This document shows positions 48,301-54,294 of a stretch of DNA of 64,000 nt, in pieces. This DNA comes from Brachionus plicatilis (taxonomy: Eukaryota; Rotifera; Eurotatoria; Ploima; Brachionidae): positions 292,907 through 356,906 of the forward strand of contig QEOQ01000439.1 in the NCBI GenBank assembly GCA_010279815.1, given 5' to 3'. The translations under genes and the position numbers were made by a program. The notes under the pieces were generated by a model that was not told the DNA's origin, did not search any database, and saw nothing but the letters and a program-made list of their open reading frames with translations. How positions within the stretch are numbered: the first letter of the stretch is position 1; every line of letters starts with the position of its first letter.

Positions 48301-50055
48301 AAAAACATTGTAAACAAAAAAAAACTACTTCTAAAAAAACTACTTAAAAACTAATTTTGGTACTTTTAAACAACTCTGTAATTTTAAATGCTTTTTTTTG
48401 GATCAGCTAAGTTCTTGTCGTAATGTTCTAAATTGTCGTAAAATTACAGGGTTGTTTAAAAGTACCAAAATAAAGTCCAACTCATTAAAAAAATCCAAGG
48501 GGCTTTTTTTAAATTTGCCAGATCAGGCTTTATATCAAAAAATTTTTATATTCTTGGGTTGTCTTTTATATTCTTGAATGCAATAGATTTGCCATATATC
48601 GGAATTTTCTTGCAATTTTAGCATAAAAAAAGTCTTCACAATTCTTCTTCAGTATTAAAAATTTTAAAGCCCGGACTTGGACTTTTGAAAAAAAAATTAA
48701 AAAAAAAAGTCTGGACTTAGACTTGACTTAAGACCTGTGACTTTTAAACAGCTCTGTAAAATTTTCAAGTTATGACTTTTATTATTTTTAATCATTTGAT
48801 TTTTAATTTTAAGTTATCCCTAAAAAAAGAATCTGAATGGAATTTAAAAAAAATCTTTAATTATTTTTGACTTAAACTTTTTGGGGATGGCAAAAAAAAC
48901 CAGATGTAATGAAAAATTAAGTTACATTTTTCTGACAAAAGTAATTTTGGACTGACAAAATAAATCCTATTTTACCGACTAAATAAAGTGATTCGGAACA
49001 GTGAATAAAATGATTTGAAATAGTGAATTTTGGTACAATTAACAAAAACAAAACATAAAAAATACCAAAGCTTAAGTTGTGAATGACCTAAACATATTCT
49101 TTAAATTGTAGCAACTGATACATCATTTGTACCACCAATAAACTGATTCTTCAAAATTCTTAAAAATTGAGAAAATTGTGAATTTGAGAACAAAAAAAAG
49201 AAAAAAAATATAAAAAACGCCAGAGCTTTAATTCGGACCGAACAAAACATGTTCTGTAAATTTTAACATCCTCTGTACCACCACTTTAAATTTAATACAA
49301 TATAATATCCCAAATTTATAATTTTATGAGTTTTTCAGAATCAAAAAATACTAAACAACATCAATAATTAATAAGTTTATAATATAATAAATTTTAGATC
49401 AAGTATTTTTAAATTTTGAATAAATATTTTTAATTGATATTTTTTTTATCGGCAATGTGAAATATTAGTACAAAAATTACAGTACAAAAAGTAAAAACTT
49501 AATAATTTCTTTTCTAATTGTACAAAAATGGTTCTGCAAAAAGTACAATATTGTACAAATTTGTACAAAAGAATTCCAAGCTCTGCAAAAACTCTGCAAT
49601 TTTCTGTAAAATGCACACCATCAAAAAATCCTTGATTAAACTATGCAATAAATTGCAGAGTTTTTGCAGAGCTTGGAATTCTTTTGTACAAATTTGTACA
49701 ATATTGTACTTTTTGCAGAACCATTTTTGTACAATTAGAAAAGAAATTATTAAGTTTTTACTTTTTGTACTGTAATTTTTGTACTAATATTTCACATTGC
49801 CTTTTTTATCTAAAATTCACATTGGCATCTGAAAAAATTAGCAAAGTTAGTTTGTTAATATTAAATCAAAAAATTAAATTTATTTAAAATCTTTACAATA
49901 CCATAGGTTTCATCGAAAGCACTGTAGTCGAAGTATGGCAATGGCTCGAATGTGGACTCATCGATCTCGACCGCGTTTATAAAATTGTCAAAGATGCCTC
50001 CCTGTGAAATCAAATTGAATATGCCATTTGATTGATTCGATTTTGGATTTTTCAT
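24315..50055 (-). CDS. PLD1: Phospholipase D (PX-PH-HKD-HKD), paralogue B, complete, 11 exons
   Basis: Minus-strand exons: 50055-49902, 44616-43341, 40314-40224, 40167-39849, 33498-33074, 31216-31100, 31042-30932, 26414-26317, 26264-25830, 24711-24495, 24449-24315. They sum to 3378 nt (1125 aa plus stop) with all phases matching. PX domain about residues 72-195 (FKWEVLRTFKDLLD), PH about 220-305 (KRWYILKETCLLYI), first catalytic motif HEKMVIID at H448-K450-D455, acidic linker 507-640, ARDLARHFIQRWN near 745, WSGGIS and HYIYIENQFF around 805-835, second motif HSKLMIVD at H944-K946-D951 with GSANINDRSL, and the conserved C-terminus ending PTSIWT. It should make phosphatidic acid from phosphatidylcholine at membranes, phosphoinositide-guided through PX/PH (family knowledge). 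Start chosen at ATG 50055, where the paralogue also starts. Human PLD1 is of similar length. Small introns are 45-57 bp; intron 5, between exons 5 and 6, is 1.9 kb and the other large ones are 0.4-6.3 kb, mostly loaded with transposons. The Lys/Glu linker (exon 4) is the least conserved part. Confidence 0.94.
25369..25672 (+). pseudogene. LINE 3' fragment (reverse transcriptase C-terminus)
   Basis: The plus strand encodes KWGLYCNTLVRSILDYTFPC, TNIKRIQIIQNST and, after a deletion, EYKECFELRYIEYPTPLCSC ending FFPETLTI. It is closely related to the minus-strand LINE at 44968-45712 (EYKEGFELRYIEYPTPLCNC). It is 5'-truncated and internally deleted, inside intron 9 of PLD paralogue B, antisense to it. 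Confidence 0.75.
26415..27612. other. Intron 7 of PLD paralogue B, first part
   Basis: AT-rich sequence with no recognised exon or repeat terminus. Confidence 0.45.
27613..27795 (+). pseudogene. Possible PIF/Harbinger transposase N-terminal fragment
   Basis: The 60-codon frame contains KRFRLRNQFCNFKDLTFIRL then NKFFCLAKELL, resembling the R.RNPFxxxxDxxFxxxFRLxK segment of Harbinger nucleases. No DDE residues follow before the stop. The call rests on this one motif, so confidence is low. Confidence 0.3.
28396..28713 (+). pseudogene. FLYWCH-like fragment, probable MULE relic
   Basis: A 105-codon frame with KWVRFRWKDNN, TSYVCINSKCFIILTFKED, HSSLTDSHVLIV and KKKIKGHLRNATEIF. The C-C-H spacing and the trailing Lys-rich helix look like the N-terminal finger of animal MULE-type transposases. 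Flanking GGGATAA / TTATCCC sequences near 28000-28170 and 29758-29785 may be remnants of its terminal repeats. No catalytic domain is present. Confidence 0.35.
28954..29312. mobile_element. hAT-like MITE with 8-bp target duplication
   Basis: The ends are TAGTGTTG and CAACACTA, flanked by ATTTTTAT (28946-28953) and ATTTTTGT (29313-29320), an 8-bp duplication with one mismatch. The interior is GC-richer than its surroundings (CCGGT, CGGGC, CCGCCCG motifs) with no coding potential. A solo end of the same family lies at 41202-41300. Confidence 0.65.
29313..30931. other. Intron 7 of PLD paralogue B, last part
   Basis: AT-rich. Short frames around 29367-29675 on both strands overlap each other and match no family I know. 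A 29-bp tandem duplication lies at 30543-30600. Nothing else was supported. Confidence 0.4.
30543..30600. repeat. 29-bp unit in two tandem copies
   Basis: AAGACCTATAGGTTACAG followed by AAAATAAAACT occurs twice back to back (30543-30571, 30572-30600), identical. Confidence 0.8.
31959..32243 (-). pseudogene. Gene-B homologue, last two exons
   Basis: Exons 32243-32121 (123 nt, exactly the length of exon 4 in the intact element) and 32062-31959. Both acceptors end AAG and leave the same codon phases as the intact gene B. The products align without gaps in the first exon: FTSQLGHELTENF and SIGFYENK versus FTNRLRSEIMKRF and TLGFYEKK. The last exons share VP, NS, W, KA and a terminal KKK (FVPFNSTVQSAWTKASNT versus LVPKNSNFKESWKKAGDS). 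The donor of the first of these exons is GC instead of GT. Upstream exons are missing, so the copy is defective. Confidence 0.75.
32413..32522 (+). pseudogene. Tc1-like transposase C-terminal fragment
   Basis: The plus strand reads EDVLKYIFEFQKTLTPDRYK then KYINNLKKV, collinear with the transposase C-terminus at 7063-7200 (VKDFEKSLTKEKCQNYINHL then KKV). Everything upstream is deleted. Confidence 0.7.
33499..34222. other. Intron 4 of PLD paralogue B, AT-rich
   Basis: No exon or repeat terminus was recognised. Confidence 0.45.
34223..34462 (+). pseudogene. Possible LINE linker fragment
   Basis: A frame reading KLKSSIEALKPGGSIDTISD then LNQIPTILNKQFKMDS resembles the endonuclease-RT linker of CR1/Jockey-like LINEs (pattern I..L....G.I.......A.ILN..F). 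An overlapping minus-strand frame (34234-34536) is equally open, so coding sense is unproven. Confidence 0.25.
34939..36195. mobile_element. Non-autonomous Tc1-like element, TA duplication
   Basis: Ends CAGTGTTTAAAGTTAAACT and its inverted copy, flanked by TA (34937-34938 and 36196-36197). The terminal repeats pair closely over more than 110 bp, with GGTAAGATTACGTTATTTTA and further ACGTAA motifs. A second, inner set of inverted ACGTAA-rich stretches (about 35225-35480 and 35900-36060) suggests a more complex foldback. The interior frame on the minus strand (35630-35875) is not recognised. Confidence 0.8.
36196..36794. other. Intron 4 of PLD paralogue B between two transposons
   Basis: AT-rich, with no recognised coding or terminal repeat sequence. 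Confidence 0.4.
37409..39077. mobile_element. MULE-like element nested in the pogo relic
   Basis: It begins GGGTGTGCC and ends CAAATCC, between TTTTTTTTAA at 37399-37408 and 39078-39087 (9-10 bp, though low complexity). Both ends are filled with GCACAT / ATGTGCG repeats in opposite orientation. Removing it rejoins the pogo C-terminal frame. It retains a transposase N-terminal piece and a SWIM finger on the plus strand. Confidence 0.65.
38080..38729 (+). pseudogene. MULE-like transposase remnant with SWIM finger
   Basis: Plus-strand pieces: HKGTITKIKETRGMNKRIKR then RIEDIIISNKDIMPSRVHEL and YKIPENLMPSLKQAKCKL (the DNA-binding linker typical of animal MULEs), and after a large deletion CNCKYFRKDAICGH (SWIM, CxCx(n)CxH) with a basic tail ending KKLKKP at 38729. 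The DDE domain is missing. Confidence 0.6.
39357..39848. other. Intron 4 of PLD paralogue B next to exon 4
   Basis: AT-rich, no features. The exon 4 donor is at 39848 (minus). Confidence 0.45.
40512..40619. repeat. Short hairpin repeat (MITE-like)
   Basis: Arms 40512-40536 and 40594-40619 share CGAATTCAGATAA in inverted orientation with two differences, giving a stem of about 25 bp around a 57-base loop. Confidence 0.6.
40640..41200 (+). mobile_element. Truncated copy of the 6534-10511 Tc1-like element
   Basis: It starts within the last transposase exon (AAG acceptor, then KSPPKSPELNPIELMWNELK, a D-to-E change relative to the intact copy) and continues through the 3' end into a decayed terminal repeat containing CGAATTCAGGCCCAAAAATT and the TTTCCGGTTAATTTACTTTT segment. 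Only about 560 bp remain, with considerable divergence, showing an older wave of the same family. Confidence 0.75.
41202..41300. repeat. Solo end of the hAT-like MITE family
   Basis: TAGTGTTAGGATCCGTACAA and the following GTCCGCATTAACCGG match the right end of the element at 28954-29312. Its partner end is absent. Confidence 0.5.
41380..42667 (+). pseudogene. Second pogo/Tigger-like element, degenerate transposase
   Basis: The right end is the reverse complement of CAGTCGTTCCTCGGTATAAC followed by TA (42668-42669); the left end is lost. Plus-strand pieces: STISTILSSKAKILEHYEST, VQNWISNVLPDMIKDYEIDD, NADESSLFFKALPNKT (first catalytic Asp), KLKPLVISHSANQRCF, and ILLFLGNFSGHK, where the second catalytic Asp of the usual DNxSxH is Gly. 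The acidic tail follows at 42175-42534. Several stops and the missing Asp make it inactive. Confidence 0.75.
42830..43140. repeat. Right end of a CAGTGTTTTA-type Tc1-like element
   Basis: Matches the right part of the element at 59903-62032 (TGTAAAATTACGTAAAATGA, TGTAATATTACC, ending AAACACTG) and an inner TTTACAG...TTATTTTGTG segment also seen at 50770 and, inverted, at 60955. The left end is missing. Confidence 0.55.
44703..45712 (-). pseudogene. LINE reverse transcriptase, 5' part lost in assembly gap
   Basis: From the gap edge the minus strand reads LLFADDLVTFFI (the FADD catalytic box of reverse transcriptases), then KMKISVEKSCSAVFSRYK, EIKFLGIKFDSKLNF, LGNLYKSLVGSILDYSFPCL, KKLQAIQNTAVRSILKLKYD and ends at 44968 with CYLTISSFFPET. 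This order is standard for Jockey/CR1-like LINEs. The frame is open as far as it is visible, so the copy may have been complete. A 3' tail with TTCTGAAGGAGCTCTAGCTC and an AAAT repeat follows to about 44703. It lies in intron 1 of PLD paralogue B, in the same orientation as the gene. Confidence 0.8.
44780..44842. repeat. AAAATAAAAT microsatellite
   Basis: Tandem AAAATAAAAT-type units in the 3' tail region of the LINE. Confidence 0.8.
45713..45919. other. Assembly gap (207 N)
   Basis: A run of Ns within the reverse transcriptase of the LINE. The true length is unknown, and most of a LINE may be missing here. Confidence 0.95.
45998..47246. mobile_element. Internally deleted hAT element with BED finger
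   Basis: The ends TAGGGTTGTTAATTGAA and its inverted copy pair well. Subterminal regions (46020-46370, 46880-47240) carry many AACTTCGAAATTTT-like repeats in opposite orientation. The flanking 8 bases do not match, so the duplication has decayed or one end was re-formed. The interior keeps the N-terminal half of a hAT transposase. Confidence 0.7.
46379..46900 (+). pseudogene. hAT transposase N-terminal fragment (BED zinc finger)
   Basis: The plus strand reads SWVWQSQNFVKINESSVKCN then IYQQVITI...STTELVKHLAEKHKI, a BED finger whose second Cys is replaced by Tyr. After a stop comes PKTIKEYLAPDLKIEKIN and, past another stop, SFIIANNLSFNIINSEEFQE and LPCRQTLRYKLLPEMV, the start of the hAT catalytic region. 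The catalytic residues and dimerisation domain are deleted. Confidence 0.7.
47247..48227. other. Intron 1 of PLD paralogue B, AT-rich
   Basis: No gene recognised. A LINE-tail-like TCCTGAAGGAGCATTAGCTA occurs near 48154. Confidence 0.4.
48228..48350 (+). pseudogene. pogo/Tigger N-terminal fragment
   Basis: The DNA at 48234-48300 closely matches 36952-37025 (start codon plus NEKQVCKKR), but a one-base loss shifts the frame after the basic stretch. A decayed third copy of the pogo-like family. Confidence 0.55.
48355..48470. repeat. Short inverted-repeat element
   Basis: TTTTGGTACTTTTAAACAAC...CTGTAATTTTA pairs with the reverse complement of the right end (48438-48470). 116 bp, no coding. Confidence 0.6.
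48471..49441. other. Intron 1 of PLD paralogue B, AT-rich
   Basis: Contains AAGTCCGGACTT-like repeats near 48670-48770 that also occur near 14480, 15050 and 54960. No gene recognised. Confidence 0.4.
49451..49801. mobile_element. GGCAATGT hairpin MITE with 9-bp target duplication
   Basis: The 351-bp element is almost one long palindrome: each arm of about 145 bp starts GGCAATGTGAAATATTAGTA. It is flanked by TTTTTTATC on both sides (49442-49450, 49802-49810). Nine-base duplications point to Mutator-type mobilisation. It lies about 100 bp from exon 1 of PLD paralogue B. A second copy is at 60161-60906. Confidence 0.88.
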
Positions 50056-50749
50056 ATCTTTCAATCGCCAAGTTAACTTGTGTTCTGTATTGAATAAGAA
50101 AGTGAAAATTTTGACTAAATTAGAAAAATAATTTGGCAATAATAATAAATAATAATGATAGGCATTTTTTGTTTATCTATTCCAATGAACAAACGATGGA
50201 AATTTTATATTTAAGAAAAATAATATTTTAAAGGTAAATTATAAATTATTCAAATTTTTCTGATTCAGTGATTTTTGGGCCTACCAAGTCACGCTACTCG
50301 ATATTCAAGTTTCATCTATTCAATGTAATATTTTTCTTCATAATTTAAAATTTATATGCTTTGTCGGATGACAAAGTTATAATTTTTTATTTAGAAAATT
50401 TATGCATTTTTTTTAGAACGAAGCTTAAGTGATAGTTGGCATGATTGAACCTTAAAAATAATTTACTAATATTTTTAAAAATAAAAAGAAAAAATTAACA
50501 AAAAATTTTTTGTTTAAAGCAAATCAACAGGTCTTGTCTAATCTAACTAACTTTTCGCTGATAAAATAGGGAGATTAATTGAGAATAAAGATGATCAGTA
50601 TTTTTTGATTTTTTGATTATTATTTTAATCGAATGATCAGTATTTTTATTAAATTAAATTATTATCAGTATATAATAATAAAAATGAACAAATATCATGT
50701 AAAAAAGAAACAAAAATCTCTAAATTATTTTCCTTTTAAATAAGCAGCA
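50056..50749. other. 5' flank of PLD paralogue B
   Basis: The promoter and 5' UTR must lie here. A possible 5'-UTR acceptor (CAATACAG) occurs about 35 bp upstream of the ATG. No clear core promoter motif is distinguishable in the AT-rich sequence. Confidence 0.35.
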
Positions 50750-51026
50750 AAATCAGTGAATTTTACTGGGCATTTAATTTGATCACAAAAAATTACCTTT
50801 TTTCACAGTCCATAGGATTATTTTGTGTAAAACTATGCAATAAAATGTAAAAAAAAAAAAATATAATAAAAAAAAAATTTTTGAAAAATTAGATTTTATT
50901 AAGTTCGACTTTAAATAACGTAATTTTACATAATTTTACTTAAGCTAACTTTTTATCCTATTTTTGATGTAAAATTACGAAAAATGATGTAATATTAGCC
51001 GTTCTGCGATTTAAAGTAAAACACTG
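50750..51026. repeat. Right end of a CAGTGTTTTA-type Tc1-like element
   Basis: Matches 42830-43140 and the right end at about 62032, finishing AAAGTAAAACACTG followed by TA (51027-51028). The left end is absent. Confidence 0.6.
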
Positions 51027-51394
51027 TATAAGATAAGAAAATAACTTACAAATTATTTACCTAAAAATTTAAGAGGCGTTAGTTATATTTTTAATCATCA
51101 TTATCTACTTGAAAAGCCAATTTTACACTTCTTCGTATTTTTTTTTGCCACTAACGAAAACGACGAAAAAGAAATACAAAAAAAATTAGGAAAACAACTA
51201 GACTAAAAAGACTCTTCTATCTATCAATATCAGTAAAAATACAATTTTTCAAAACTTTTATTTTGCCTTGTTTTGATTATTGCTCATCTTTTTTGTCTTA
51301 TTTCTCAAAAGATGCAATAATCGGGTCTTGCCCAAGATGTAAAAAGAAGTTCACCAAAAAATGTGGTAGATTCATGAAAACCAAACATTTGTGT

Positions 51395-51699
51395 GTCCCT
51401 GTAAATAAGGTAGATTCATGAAAATTTACGTAAATTTCCGTTCGTAAAATTACGTAATTTTATGATTTTTCGTAGATTTACGTAAATTTACTTTGGCCAA
51501 AAAATGGCAAATTATTTTTGAAAAAATGTCTGAGCTTTTGACCAAACATTTGTGTGTCCCTCTTACAGTTATGCTGACTTGCCATTATTTGGCCAAAGTA
51601 AATTTACGGGAAATTACGTAAAATTACGTTTTTTTACGAACGTAAATTTACCTTATTTTACGTAAATTTACGCAGAATCCACGTGTCAAATCAGTACTG
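51395..51699. repeat. ACGTAA-rich foldback element
   Basis: Inverted arms with ACGTAAATTT, TTCGTAAAATTACG and TTTACTTTGGCCAAA (left) against AATTTACGGGAAATTACG and ACGAACGTAAATTTACC (right). The right end CAGTACTG is followed by TA. Boundaries are approximate, and no coding sequence is present. Confidence 0.5.
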
Positions 51700-51770
51700 T
51701 ATTTCCAATTTGGTGTGTGATATTTATTTTTTATCTTGTTTTATCTTTTAAAATTTTTTTTTTTTTTTTT

Positions 51771-52590
51771 AATATTCTGATGGATCATTAGCTCGGTACG
51801 GACAAACAGTTTATTTGATCAAAATATTTAAGATTTTTTTTTTTTTTTTTTTAATTGTTTATTTATTATTTAAATAGACTTTGAGTAATGAAACTCCTTT
51901 AGCTATTGTTCATATATTAAAAGAAAGTGAAACAAATATAAGGTATTACAAAATTGGGTACACAATATTTAAAAAACATATAGTAAAATGGGAATATTAA
52001 GAAAGGGAAGCTTCTAGACAATTGAAAGATTTGGCTGTTGTAAGTCACTCCCGTGGAAATTCATGGACAAAAATTGCTAAGGGAGACTTTTTTTCAGGTT
52101 CTCTTGAGCTCTCAACAAAAACATCCTCATATCCTCATTTTTTTTTAATATTCTGATGGATCATTAGCTCGGTACGGACAAACAGTTTATTTGATCAAAA
52201 TATTTAAGATTTCTTTTTTTTTTTTTTTAATTGTTTATTTATTATTTAAATAGACTTTGAGTAATGAAACTCCTTTAGCTATTGTTCATATATTAAAAGA
52301 AAGTGAAACAAATATAAGGTATTACAAAATTGGGTACACAATATTTAAAAAACATATAGTAAAATGGGAATATTAAGAAAGGGAAGCTTCTAGACAATTG
52401 AAAGATTTGGCTGTTGTAAGTCACTCCCGTGGAAATTCATGGACAAAAATTGCTAAGGGAGACTTTTTTTCAGGTTCTCTTGAGCTCTCAACAAAAACAT
52501 CCTCATATCCTCATTTTTTTTTAATATTCTGATGGATCATTAGCTCGGTACGGATAAACAGTTTATTTGATCAAAATATTTAAGATTTCA
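51771..52590. repeat. 376-bp tandem repeat, two full copies and a partial third
   Basis: Units begin at 51771, 52147 and 52523, each with AATATTCTGATGGATCATTA followed by GCTCGGTACGG. The two full units are nearly identical, including the block around CACTCCCGTGGAAATTCATG. The start of each unit resembles the 3' tail of the LINE at 44703, so the array may derive from retrotransposon tails. The very high identity suggests either a recent duplication or an assembly artefact. Confidence 0.85.
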
Positions 52591-53188
52591 GTGATTTTTT
52601 TCCTTAAATATATCTAACTTTATACAATGGGTTTACATGATGAGAATAAGATAGGAAGTAAGATACTAACTTAAAATAAAAAAATAATTATTAGCCCTTT
52701 TTTTGTCGGTGTATTTTTTAGGAATTTGCAAAATATTTCGCTTTCTTAACAAATTAAGTTCTAATATTCAATTCAGCTTATTAATTATTAAAAATGTGTG
52801 AAATTAAAATAAAATAAAAATTAGAATATCAACGTGAAATATTTAGGAAACAAACTCGAGACTAAGTTGATTGAGCTAAGTTTCGATTGAACATTAAATT
52901 TAAATTCATTTCCATTCAATTCAATAATAAAAAACTTTTTAAAATATATGAAAAACCGATGAAATTTTTATATTTCATCAATTAAACATTATAAATCTGC
53001 TCACTACTCAACGGTAAAAAATCGATTCATTTTTTTTTTTTCATTGATGATACATCAAATTTTAATTGAATGGGAAAATAAAAAATCGTGTCTAATATTT
53101 TTGTTTAAAAATATATATGTTATCTTTTTAATTATTTTTTTCAGTCTAATTTTTTTAAATTAATTCAATTTTTGTTTTATATTAAATT
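52591..53188. other. AT-rich spacer
   Basis: No gene or repeat recognised. Confidence 0.45.
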
Positions 53189-53311
53189 ATGAAGGAACTC
53201 GCCCTATATCTTCTTCTGAATGCAATAAAGCAGCATTCGTTCAACAGACGAGCATTCGTACACCTGATCATGTTCATGAGTCGCGCAATAAAAGAAGAAA
53301 AATATAAATAA
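53189..53311 (+). other. Short coding-like patch, unrecognised
   Basis: GC-richer than its surroundings. It can be read as a 40-codon ATG frame, or in another frame, after an AAG acceptor, as TRPISSSECNKAAFVQQTSI then RTPDHVHESRNKRRKI and stop, which looks like a basic nuclear protein C-terminus. The strand and frame cannot be decided, and no partner exon was found. Confidence 0.25.
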
Positions 53312-53578
53312 TAATAATATATAGTTTATTTTTTATTTTCTTGTCTATCAAATAATTTTTTATCTGTTAAAAAATATTTTTATATAGTGTTTTGTCTTTT
53401 TATCTATTATAATTAATCCTATGCCGTCATCAGGTCACATAACAGGCAGGACCCAAAACTAGTTTAGATGCTAGAAAAAACTAAATTAGATACTAGATGA
53501 ACTTTAATTTAAAAAAAATTGCTTTTTTCGAGGTAATTTTTCAAATATAAAAGATACAGAATTTTTTACAAAAGCACT

Positions 53579-53584
53579 TTTATT
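53579..53584 (-). promoter_or_regulatory. Candidate AATAAA polyadenylation signal
   Basis: On the minus strand, about 74 nt after the stop of the 53963-53658 gene. Chance occurrence is possible. Confidence 0.35.
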
Positions 53585-53657
53585 TTACTAAAAAATTAAA
53601 CTTTAATAAAAAAAACCATCATTGAAATACTCAAGTTTTGTAATTGTCAATTTAAAA

Positions 53658-53963
53658 TTACAAAAAAGACACTACTAAAAGCAAAGAAAGCATATTGAAG
53701 CTGATGATGTTAATACTACAACCAGACGTAGTTGTTGTTTGAAGAGTTGTAGTGGTAGTTGAGTGATCTGTGGTTGTCGCCTCATGTTCCGTAGTTTCGG
53801 TTCCATAAATTTCAGTGTTGTTCATTAAAAAAGCCGAGGTTGTCATTTCAGTGTCGTTAATTTGTGGGGTTGATTCGAGGTTCACATTTTGAGCTGCTAT
53901 AGTGTTCAGATTATTCACCAGAAGACTGGAGAATAAAAAAATGGCCAAAATACAACTTGTCAT
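53658..53963 (-). CDS. Small secreted, probably GPI-anchored Thr-rich protein (101 aa)
   Basis: Single-exon frame from ATG 53963 to a stop at 53658. Residues 1-26 form a signal peptide (MTSCILAIFLFSSLLV core, cleavage near IAAQ). The middle carries several N-glycosylation sequons (NDT, NNT) and a Thr-rich, mucin-like stretch with the TTTTTLQTTTTSG block, then a single Cys region and a hydrophobic C-terminal tail (MLSLLLVVSFL), the layout of a GPI-anchored surface protein. No catalytic domain and no named family recognised. It sits 332 bp downstream of the cytochrome b561 gene on the same strand, but is likely a separate gene because it has its own signal peptide. Coding composition is clearly above background. 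Confidence 0.65.
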   Translation of the reverse strand: MTSCILAIFLFSSLLVNNLNTIAAQNVNLESTPQINDTEMTTSAFLMNNTEIYGTETTEHEATTTDHSTTTTTLQTTTTSGCSINIISFNMLSLLLVVSFL

Positions 53964-54269
53964 TTTTGTCAATTCAAAAATAAAAAAACGCAGTACTAGT
54001 TAAAATTTATGATTAAATTTACCAAAAATTTAGTCAAAAAAATGATAAAATTATTGATTATTTGCGCTTTTTTCCTCAGATAATGTTTGCCTTTGTCAGC
54101 AAAAACGGAAAGTAATTAAAAGACAAGGTGAATTTTAATTTAATTTCTCATTTTTTTATATTGATAAAAAAAAGTAATTACGAAATTCGATATACTAATT
54201 GGTTGAATTTTCTTCAAATTTTTATTTTGGCATGAAATGTTAAAATGAAAATATTTGATTAACAAACTG

Positions 54270-54275
54270 TTTATT
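54270..54275 (-). promoter_or_regulatory. Candidate AATAAA polyadenylation signal of the b561 gene
   Basis: About 20 nt beyond the TGA at 54295 on the minus strand, followed by a T-rich region. Confidence 0.45.
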
Positions 54276-54294
54276 AATTTTTAAAAATGTTGGC

